A stretch of 27,041 bases of DNA from a virus: the IMG/VR virus record IMGVR_UViG_3300037184_000135, positions 1-27,041 of that record. One strand, given 5' to 3'. The notes under the pieces are model-generated. The model did no database searches, was not told the origin of the DNA, and saw only the letters and a list, made by a program, of their open reading frames with translations. Position 1 is the first letter of the stretch. Every line of letters begins with the position of its first letter. A program made the position numbers and the translations under genes. This document shows positions 7,064-12,998 of this stretch, piece after piece.

Positions 7064-10000
7064 CTATTCGTAGTTTACGAACGAGAAGTTACCGTCTCTC
7101 CTCACTTCAATCTGCTTGTCCACAGCATCCTTGAGAACGTCGAGATGCGAGATAACAAGCACAAAATCGTAATAGTTCTTCAACAGAGAAAATAACGTCG
7201 GCATTGACGCAAGATTATCAGGGTCCAGAGTTCCAAAGCCTTCGTCAACGCATAGCATATTGCAACGAGGTAGATTGGATATTTCTGTTAGAGCAACACG
7301 AATTGCCACACTGGCCACGAACCGTTCGTATCCAGAAGTTAATTCTATAGGCCATCGTCCATACTCATAGACCACGTATGGAACAATATTTTTACCATCC
7401 GTCTCGAACTGAATAGTGTAGTCCACCACTTGGCTGAGGATGGAGTTAACTTCCTTTTCTATTTCGGGGACCGTATTGCAAATTACCTGATAAGGAATCC
7501 CATCTCTTCCGACTGCTTGTAAATAATTCTGATAGAGATTAAGTTCCTCTTCCATTGCTGTGACTTCGGCAAGAGTTTTCTTAACCGCTTTTATAGTTGA
7601 CCCAAACAACTCCCGTTTGCCGGAAATATCCATGAGGGATTGATACTGCTTTTGAGAAGCGGCATCAAGTTTCGAGAGAGTCGCTCGGAACGCATTTATT
7701 TTCGATTGCACCTTGGCATTGTTTTCCACGGATACTTCATTGCGGTGGTAGATTTCGATTTGCTGAGTGATTGTATTAGTAGCAGTATCCAGATGCTCAA
7801 GTTCGTTAATTGCAATAATGATGTTCTTACTTGCCGTAGCACACTTGTCCTTAATTATTCCACGCTCCGTTAAAAATTTGGTATAAGTTTCATAGGTATT
7901 CTCAACCCACTTATAAACATCAATATCGTCTCTTAAACTCATGAGATCGGTCATCATTTTGTCTGTCTCTTTTTTGTCTTCGACGAGTTCCGTCTTAGCT
8001 TTGGTAGCATCTTTGACGAAATCATTATCCACACAGAACTTGCAGTTGGGGTCGTACTTGTGATGCTTAAGACGTTCTACCTTTTCAAGCTTACCTTTGA
8101 CTTCCACCTTTTTGAGGTCAATCTTCTGTTTGAGAGCGGTCAGTCTATTGGACATTTCCTTGTAAGTTTTGTGAGCCTCCACGAAGTTGGACTTCTCTAT
8201 CTTATCAACCTCCACATTGATTTCCACGAGTTTCTTCTCTTGTTCAACGAGGGTCTCTCGGAAATCCGAAATCTGCTTCCTTTTGGCAGTAAGTATTGAT
8301 TCGGAAGTTTGTTTTCGAGATTCCAACAACGAGAGGTCTGTAGGAATGCTCGTGTCCAACTTAATCATATTGGCAGTCTCGGAGACAATTTTCTCATTCA
8401 CTTCGGAGATTTGTTTATTCAGGCTTTCTGCTTGCTCATTAGACACAGCAAACAATGTCTCTGCGTGGGACAGTGCTGCCTCGTTCTGCTGAATATCGAG
8501 TTGATAGTTCTTGTCTCTGTGAGTTTTGAGAACCGCCACGAGTTCTTTGTTTCTCTCACCGGCAGACTCATGAAGACGGTCAAACACATTAAGTCCAATG
8601 AACTGCACTAAAAGGTCCTTACGTTCACTATTTCCCATATCAATGAATGACGTAAGATTCTTGGCATTCTGGAATGATGCGGCAGTGATGACGAAATCCT
8701 CATAAGTCCCAATGTAATCACGAATAATGTCATTGGTATCACGCCTTTCCGTACCATGAAGTTCCTCATCAATTCCGTTTTTGGTGCGCCAGAACTTTAC
8801 TTCCACCTTGACGTTTCCCAAGCGAGTAGTGTTTCCTTTACGTTCAATGAAATAACGAACACCCGAAATCTCGAATTCTAATTTGCATCGGAAAGATGAC
8901 TTCTGAACATTAAGAACGTGAAGTCCTTTATATCCTCTGTCAAACTTATCAAAGAGGCAAAATATGATAGAAGATAAAATACTTGACTTTCCTGACTTAT
9001 TAGGTCCGAATATGCCATAGACACCCGCCATATTCGTAAAATCAATGACATTCCCCTCGCCATATGTAAACATATTGTCCCACTCAAAACGTATGGGTTT
9101 CCATTTAAGATTGCGTGAAAAGTCATCCCGCTTAATGAGCAGATTTGTTTTCTTATTGATTTTCAGAATCTTGTCAATTGTCGTGAGGTCCACAATCTCA
9201 AGTTTCTTCGTCAGGAATTCGGTCAGGAGTTTGTCTTGATACTCCACGATGGTCAAATCCGCAAGGACAATATCCTTACACAGTGGAATGATGTCTTTTT
9301 TATCTCGCTCTTGGTCCATGCGAACATAGGTAGTCTCCATCACTTGCACCTTCATCTTAATGTCAGCGAGGACTTTCTTAACTTCTGACGCCACACTTTC
9401 GTAGCACTTCATACGGAGGCGTACCTTCTTGGGAAGATGCGTCAAATCCGTGGTCAGTTGACCCTTCTGAATGTCAACGGTAAAATATCCATACTCATTC
9501 TTCAATTCGTGAAACCCATATCTTCGGGTTTTCAAATCCCACAGCGAATACCCATGTCCATGAAGTTCTTCCCCGTGGTTCTGCTGAATCATACTTCCAA
9601 CATAATGAATACATGGCTTGAAATTGTCCGGATCATAATCTTGCATGTCTTGGCGCTTATGAATATCACCTAACAAAGCAATGTCATTGTGATCAAACAA
9701 TGGCGGCATAATGGTTGGATTACTAATAGAATACCCCGTATCCAACGCCGCTCTATCCACCGCTCCGTGGAATAATGCAATAATATGTTCATACTGATTG
9801 CGATAGACAGGGGGAATATCTTGTCCACGAATATACCGCTCAGGAGAATCGAACACGCACATGTTGTTGAACAAGATGTTTCCCATGCTGTACAGACCCG
9901 TAGTTTTGAGATAATACACCTTGGGGTTATTCAAGGCATCAACCAGCGGTGTAATGCTGTCCAGTCGGCTCTTATTAGAAAGAGTGGCATCGTGGTTTCC

Positions 10001-10270
10001 AGCTACAATGACAAATGGTCGGAGGTTAGCAAGATTGGTAATAAAATCGGAAGCAACTTGAATACACTCAGGCGACAAATCTGATTTGGAGTGGAATAGA
10101 TCGCCCAAGAAAGCAACAACCGTTTCGGAAGGAGTTTTCTTTACTTCCTCATATAGCACTTTGAATACCTCTTTGTACTCATCGTGTCTCTTATTAAGCC
10201 GGATATGCAAATCGGCTATATGAAGGATGTGCGTAAACTTTAGTATATCGGTTTTCAGTATGGTAATCAT
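7064..10270 (-). CDS. Fused Mre11-Rad50 (SbcD-SbcC; T4 gp47-gp46) recombination nuclease, 1068 aa
   Basis: A single chain carrying both halves of the DNA end-processing complex that T4 encodes as gp47 (339 aa) and gp46 (560 aa). The N-terminal third is a calcineurin-like phosphoesterase: D20-x-H22 in HIADLHIR, GD57 in FLGDLFHS, GNHD at 91-94, then FHG and a GDIH motif. The remainder is an SMC-like ATPase: P-loop FGPNKSGKSS from about residue 421, long heptad-rich arms, a zinc hook C743-x-x-C746 between them, a signature motif ELTSGYERF near 970, Walker B LCVDEGFGTLD near 1008, and a conserved ISHLD histidine loop. ATG 10270 overlaps the upstream stop (ATGA). In-frame codons further upstream lie inside the transporter gene and lack family similarity. 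Expected role: 5'-end resection in recombination-dependent replication. Confidence 0.93.
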   Translation of the reverse strand: MITILKTDILKFTHILHIADLHIRLNKRHDEYKEVFKVLYEEVKKTPSETVVAFLGDLFHSKSDLSPECIQVASDFITNLANLRPFVIVAGNHDATLSNKSRLDSITPLVDALNNPKVYYLKTTGLYSMGNILFNNMCVFDSPERYIRGQDIPPVYRNQYEHIIALFHGAVDRAALDTGYSISNPTIMPPLFDHNDIALLGDIHKRQDMQDYDPDNFKPCIHYVGSMIQQNHGEELHGHGYSLWDLKTRRYGFHELKNEYGYFTVDIQKGQLTTDLTHLPKKVRLRMKCYESVASEVKKVLADIKMKVQVMETTYVRMDQERDKKDIIPLCKDIVLADLTIVEYQDKLLTEFLTKKLEIVDLTTIDKILKINKKTNLLIKRDDFSRNLKWKPIRFEWDNMFTYGEGNVIDFTNMAGVYGIFGPNKSGKSSILSSIIFCLFDKFDRGYKGLHVLNVQKSSFRCKLEFEISGVRYFIERKGNTTRLGNVKVEVKFWRTKNGIDEELHGTERRDTNDIIRDYIGTYEDFVITAASFQNAKNLTSFIDMGNSERKDLLVQFIGLNVFDRLHESAGERNKELVAVLKTHRDKNYQLDIQQNEAALSHAETLFAVSNEQAESLNKQISEVNEKIVSETANMIKLDTSIPTDLSLLESRKQTSESILTAKRKQISDFRETLVEQEKKLVEINVEVDKIEKSNFVEAHKTYKEMSNRLTALKQKIDLKKVEVKGKLEKVERLKHHKYDPNCKFCVDNDFVKDATKAKTELVEDKKETDKMMTDLMSLRDDIDVYKWVENTYETYTKFLTERGIIKDKCATASKNIIIAINELEHLDTATNTITQQIEIYHRNEVSVENNAKVQSKINAFRATLSKLDAASQKQYQSLMDISGKRELFGSTIKAVKKTLAEVTAMEEELNLYQNYLQAVGRDGIPYQVICNTVPEIEKEVNSILSQVVDYTIQFETDGKNIVPYVVYEYGRWPIELTSGYERFVASVAIRVALTEISNLPRCNMLCVDEGFGTLDPDNLASMPTLFSLLKNYYDFVLVISHLDVLKDAVDKQIEVRRDGNFSFVNYE

Positions 10271-10581
10271 ATGGTAAGTAAAACTATCGCAATGACTCCG
10301 AGGACAAGACCTATTGCCTGCGTCGTAGTTACTGGCTCTCTGAAAATAATAAGTCCGACGGAAAGTGTAATCAACACATAAAGAATGTTCCACATGGTTC
10401 CGAGAATAGATAAAGAGTTATATCGAGTGATGGATGGCAAAAAACAAAACGAACTGATGATCCATCCAAACCACGCAAAAATTCCGAATGATTTCAGGGA
10501 TGTATCAGCATATTTCTTGGAAAAGTACTCTCCAACCCCAAAACTTATCATTCCGAATGCTATCCAAAGTATAAGTGTCAT
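10267..10581 (-). CDS. Small four-helix membrane protein, SMR/EamA-type transporter (104 aa)
   Basis: The chain has four hydrophobic segments (about residues 3-20, 33-50, 58-80 and 87-104) and very short loops, the size and layout of small multidrug resistance proteins such as EmrE (110 aa). Two EmrE landmarks align: a membrane glutamate in helix 1 (E18, in VGEYFSKKYAD) and a tryptophan in helix 3 (W64). The last segment, REPVTTTQAIGLVLGVIAIV, is typical of SMR/EamA proteins. The gene is coupled by ATGA overlaps to the primase upstream (ATG 10581) and to the recombination nuclease downstream (TGA 10267-10269). Location would be the host inner membrane. Substrate unknown; a drug or cation exporter, or a membrane anchor of the replication operon, are all inference. 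Confidence 0.8.
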   Translation of the reverse strand: MTLILWIAFGMISFGVGEYFSKKYADTSLKSFGIFAWFGWIISSFCFLPSITRYNSLSILGTMWNILYVLITLSVGLIIFREPVTTTQAIGLVLGVIAIVLLTI

Positions 10582-11534
10582 ATTCCAAGTTCGTATTTCA
10601 AAAGGTCACTCCAATCAAATGGGGGAGAGTTCCGAATGAGTTCATGAATCTTCTCAAAGCCAAGTACAGATGGGTCTTTTCCATTTAATTTGACGATAGA
10701 AATCTCTTCGAGCGTAGCCACTTGTTTTTTGAGATTTATGTATGCCTTTATAGAATCTTTCTCAGCATCTAAATCCAGAATCACGTTTACATGTTTAACG
10801 TGATTCTCGTTCATTCTCATTTTTAACGCTTGTGACGGATACTTTCCGAATAAAGGTATGGCATTATTGCGAATAGCCACTGCATCAAACACTCCTTCGC
10901 ATAAATTGAGCGGCTCATTGTAATTTACGAAACTCTCAAACCCCACAAGATTCATGGGTACATCCGGTTTCTTGTGCGGTACTCCGGGGTCATCGTTGTA
11001 GTATCTACGCCCCATGAAAAAGTTGAGTACACCTTTGGCATCGTATGACGGAACAATGATATGATACTCATATTCTCCGCCGCCTTCACAATAACCAATG
11101 TTATACCTCAAAATATCTTCCTTTATTATTCCTCTCCGTTTAAGATATGCCATAGCATTTTTATACTCGGGAGTATTTTTTGGTTTGGACATGGGATGAA
11201 ACTCGTGCGGAAGACTGACGAAAGTGAGGTCAGATTTAGCATAACGAGCCATCCGTATGTCTCCAGTAAGCTTGAAAATGGCATCCCGATAGCTTTGAGG
11301 AGCTTGAAGTTTGTAAAGCAAACTCCCAAACGTACCTCCTTTAACATCACATCTCCAACAGTGATATAATCCAATGCTAGGTCCACTAACCCCGATTTCG
11401 AGTTTTTGGGTAACACGGTTTTTGTCAACGCAAAACGGACAGTGATACGTTGCTCTCGTTCCAGATTTTCGGAGCCGTGCTCTCTGTCCAAGCAATTCAT
11501 CGAAGATTGCTACGAGTTCATATTGTACCATCAT
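10578..11534 (-). CDS. DnaG-type DNA primase, T4 gp61-like (318 aa)
   Basis: Makes RNA primers for lagging-strand synthesis. An N-terminal zinc ribbon is formed by C32-P-F-C35 and C59-W-R-C62. The central part has the primase core pattern (HIIVPSYDAKGVLNFFMGRR), and the TOPRIM domain shows its glutamate in NLCEGVFDAVAIRN (near residue 210) and the acidic motif VILDLDAEKD (near 250). The length fits T4 gp61 (342). Start candidates are TTG 11537, ATG 11534 and ATG 11531; GAGGT at 11546-11550 is 11 bases before 11534 and 8 before 11537, so I give 11534 but 11537 is possible. The stop overlaps the start of the membrane-protein gene. The partner helicase (gp41-like) is not in the window. Confidence 0.9.
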   Translation of the reverse strand: MMVQYELVAIFDELLGQRARLRKSGTRATYHCPFCVDKNRVTQKLEIGVSGPSIGLYHCWRCDVKGGTFGSLLYKLQAPQSYRDAIFKLTGDIRMARYAKSDLTFVSLPHEFHPMSKPKNTPEYKNAMAYLKRRGIIKEDILRYNIGYCEGGGEYEYHIIVPSYDAKGVLNFFMGRRYYNDDPGVPHKKPDVPMNLVGFESFVNYNEPLNLCEGVFDAVAIRNNAIPLFGKYPSQALKMRMNENHVKHVNVILDLDAEKDSIKAYINLKKQVATLEEISIVKLNGKDPSVLGFEKIHELIRNSPPFDWSDLLKYELGI

Positions 11535-11575
11535 CAACCAAGATTACCTCAATTTAAGAGCAAACTCAACTTTTT

Positions 11576-11902
11576 TTAATTTTCTGAGTAATGCCACGTT
11601 GACCCCGAGTGAGATGCAGTATAATCCTCAAGTTGTTCGTCCAATCGACTTTTTGCGACGCTCAAATCAACCTTGTACCATTCGTTTTTGATTTCCACAG
11701 CGAAGTGCTTCATGACTTCTTTGATACGCTTCTCAGCTTCTTGGTATTCGGGGTGGCGAAGGGAATAAACTAAACGATAGCGGCGAAAGGGGTCACAGGT
11801 CTGATAAACATGAAGACGCTGTGCCAAATTCAAAGTCGTCCCGACTTTAACCCATTCGGGAAACGCTTCATTCGTAACTATGTAGAGGTATCCTGGCTTC
11901 AC
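11576..11902 (-). CDS. T5orf172-domain protein, GIY-YIG superfamily (108 aa)
   Basis: A single-domain protein of the T5orf172/MUG113 branch of GIY-YIG-like nucleases. Recognisable pieces are GYLYIVTNEAFPEWVKVGTT (the GIY and YIG-equivalent strands), NLAQRLHVYQT with the conserved Arg, YRLVYSLRHP, and a following helix EAEKRIKEVM. It ends with a short polar tail. The start is GTG 11902, whose last two bases are the start of the TGA stop of the preceding gene (GTGA), so translation is probably coupled. Family members are presumed DNA-binding or nicking proteins; the true role is unknown. It precedes the primase by about 40 bases, in which I see no strong promoter. Confidence 0.83.
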   Translation of the reverse strand: MKPGYLYIVTNEAFPEWVKVGTTLNLAQRLHVYQTCDPFRRYRLVYSLRHPEYQEAEKRIKEVMKHFAVEIKNEWYKVDLSVAKSRLDEQLEDYTASHSGSTWHYSEN

Positions 11903-12108
11903 TCTTGGTATAACTTCTTGTATTGCGGGTCCGAATGCATACAGTCATCACAAACGTACTCTTCATCATCTCGTTGATATTCTTGCCAGTTTCCCTCGGC
12001 AACAAGATAATAACCACCCGTAAGTGTAACTCCAGTCGTCGGGCAAATATCAATGGTTCCTTCTACCTTTTTGCCACATCGGTCACATGTTATCTGAATG
12101 GATTTCAT
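11899..12108 (-). CDS. Zinc-ribbon mini-protein (69 aa)
   Basis: A small soluble protein with two CxxC knuckles, CDRC at residues 8-11 and CDDC near residue 53, separated by a beta-rich segment (GVTLTGGYYLVAEGNWQEY). This suggests one structural zinc site. It is not a family I can name. ATG 12108 is preceded by ATTTATAGGCAT with no Shine-Dalgarno and lies 4 bases after a TATTTATAG box, so its message could be leaderless. It overlaps the T5orf172 gene by 4 bases and is likely expressed with it. Possible roles include a host-takeover regulator or a partner of the downstream nuclease, both inference. Confidence 0.72.
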   Translation of the reverse strand: MKSIQITCDRCGKKVEGTIDICPTTGVTLTGGYYLVAEGNWQEYQRDDEEYVCDDCMHSDPQYKKLYQE

Positions 12109-12112
12109 ATGC

Positions 12113-12121
12113 CTATAAATA
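12113..12121 (-). promoter_or_regulatory. TATTTATAG box before the zinc-ribbon gene
   Basis: The sense strand reads GATATTTATAGGCATATG, with the box ending 4 bases before the start codon. It shares the core nonamer with the boxes at 1349, 2043 and 12931. As at 2043, a promoter here would give a nearly leaderless mRNA. Confidence 0.45.
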
Positions 12122-12142
12122 TCATGTGTTTGGATATATGAA

Positions 12143-12550
12143 TTATTTTTTGTTTCTGATTCTTATATTACAAACCTCATTCCAATAAGTCAAGTCAAAA
12201 ATTGCATTGCGGTCAATTATCTCTTTTGTTTCATAATAAGCAAGCATCATTTTATTAGGTGCCCATTTCAATATAATGAACTGATAATTTTCTATTCCAG
12301 TTTTCTCTATATTTTCCTGAACTTTTGGACTGCTTGATATGTAACTTTTCCAATTGCTTTCTTTAATTCCCCGACGTTTATTGATCCTCCCCTTGAGGGG
12401 TTTTTTACAGGTTTTGTTAACCAACAATTTCTTTCCAATATATTTTTTGCCACTTGGGTCAATTATCAAATAAACGAACCCAATGCTATTTTCCGGGATT
12501 TCCTGTGACAGTCCGTCTCCCGGTTTCCAATGACCTAAATCAGTTTCCAT
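12143..12550 (-). CDS. SegE-like GIY-YIG nuclease (135 aa)
   Basis: A short GIY-YIG protein similar in pattern to the SegE-type domain of T4-like phages: GFVYLIIDPSGKKYIGKKLL gives the GIY and YIG strands, then NWKSYISSSPKVQENIEKTG, ENYQFIILKW, and the helix AYYETKEIIDRNAIF with the expected Glu, ending in YWNEVCNIRIRNKK. I chose ATG 12550 (METDLGHWKPGDG); the frame extends to 12580 but that part would run into the terminator stem. It follows a terminator and has no visible promoter, so it may depend on read-through. A homing or DNA-modifying endonuclease is likely; the target cannot be seen. Confidence 0.8.
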   Translation of the reverse strand: METDLGHWKPGDGLSQEIPENSIGFVYLIIDPSGKKYIGKKLLVNKTCKKPLKGRINKRRGIKESNWKSYISSSPKVQENIEKTGIENYQFIILKWAPNKMMLAYYETKEIIDRNAIFDLTYWNEVCNIRIRNKK

Positions 12551-12572
12551 ATGCTCATACGTACAACAAAAA

Positions 12573-12589
12573 CTCCGCAAAATGCGGAG
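12573..12589 (-). terminator. Rho-independent terminator, usable in both directions
   Basis: CTCCGCA (12573-12579) and TGCGGAG (12583-12589) form a 7-bp GC-rich stem with a 3-base loop. On the minus strand it is followed by TTTTTGTTG, ending the 98-residue structural gene about 28 bases upstream. On the plus strand it is followed by CTTTCTTTTTT, so it could also stop antisense transcripts. It is the strongest terminator in the window. Confidence 0.85.
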
Positions 12590-12616
12590 CTTTCTTTTTT
12601 ATAACCTGAGTTTCTC

Positions 12617-12913
12617 TTACGGATGGTATCTGGTTGTGTCAAGTCCATAGACGTAAGTGGACAATCCTTGAGTATCTCCGCTCTGAACTGCTTTGAGTTG
12701 GGATACCTGTTGCAGCACTCTTACTTGGAAACCATTCGGGGCTTGGAAAGTCGCACCAAGCTGGCTGGCAGCATCAATTACCTCTCCCGTTAATGGTTCT
12801 GTTCCTGGTTGACCGAGCACGTTTTTGACTTCAAACGCTCCGCCTGAATGTTGCTTAGCGTAGCGTACGTCGAGGGTTGTTGTTAATGAGGGTCTTTGCG
12901 TAGGTGTAGGCAT
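12617..12913 (-). CDS. Small putative structural protein (98 aa), single-gene transcription unit
   Basis: Not recognised. The sequence starts MPTPTQRPSLTTTLDVRYAK and is Gly/Gln/Thr rich with no Cys, no membrane segment and no signal peptide. It is moderately hydrophilic, like a small virion or head-decoration protein. Expression signals are unusually clear: a TATTTATAG box at 12931-12939, AAAAGGAAA at 12922-12930 before ATG 12913, and the strong terminator at 12573-12589. It is the only gene here with both promoter-like and terminator elements to itself, which suggests high or separately timed expression. It follows the 807-residue propeller protein. Confidence 0.75.
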   Translation of the reverse strand: MPTPTQRPSLTTTLDVRYAKQHSGGAFEVKNVLGQPGTEPLTGEVIDAASQLGATFQAPNGFQVRVLQQVSQLKAVQSGDTQGLSTYVYGLDTTRYHP

Positions 12914-12921
12914 ATTTTATG

Positions 12922-12930
12922 TTTCCTTTT
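12922..12930 (-). promoter_or_regulatory. Ribosome binding site of the 98-residue gene
   Basis: The sense strand AAAAGGAAA begins immediately after the TATTTATAG box, with an 8-base A/T-rich spacer to ATG 12913. The arrangement of box and purine run resembles 1343-1359. Confidence 0.6.
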
Positions 12931-12939
12931 CTATAAATA
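12931..12939 (-). promoter_or_regulatory. TATTTATAG box, putative late promoter of the 98-residue gene
   Basis: The sense strand TATATTTATAGAAAAGG (12925-12941) matches 1343-1359 base for base over 17 positions. It lies 17 bases upstream of ATG 12913, with no recognisable -35. This is the clearest example of the box in a true intergenic gap. Confidence 0.55.
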
Positions 12940-12966
12940 TAATACCCCTCCCTAATTCAGCCAAAA

Positions 12967-12982
12967 AACTTGAAAACGAGTT
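12967..12982 (-). terminator. Weak terminator after the propeller-protein gene
   Basis: On the minus strand AACTCG and CAAGTT form an imperfect 6-bp stem (one mismatch) around TTTT, followed by TTTT and GG. It lies 17 bases after the stop at 12999. The stem is short and A/T-rich, so it may be only a pausing signal. Confidence 0.3.
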
Positions 12983-12998
12983 GATTTCTTAGGCATAC

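Noticed and set aside
10271-10393. 41-residue N-terminal extension of the Mre11-Rad50 fusion
   Set aside because: The extension overlaps the transporter gene in another frame, is Cys/Arg/Tyr-rich and does not look like a phosphoesterase N-terminus. The ATG at 10270 with the ATGA overlap is better supported.
11551-11578. Possible terminator after the T5orf172 gene
   Set aside because: There is a run of T on the plus strand (A on the minus strand), but no stem longer than 3 bp can be formed in the right orientation.
12389-12406. CCCC-TTGA-GGGG followed by six T on the plus strand, resembling a terminator
   Set aside because: The stem is only 4 bp, it points against all genes, and the bases encode the KKPLKGR part of the SegE-like nuclease. 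Probably chance, though it could stop antisense transcripts.
12551-12580. 10-residue N-terminal extension of the SegE-like nuclease
   Set aside because: It would begin inside the terminator stem-loop; ATG 12550 gives a normal protein start.
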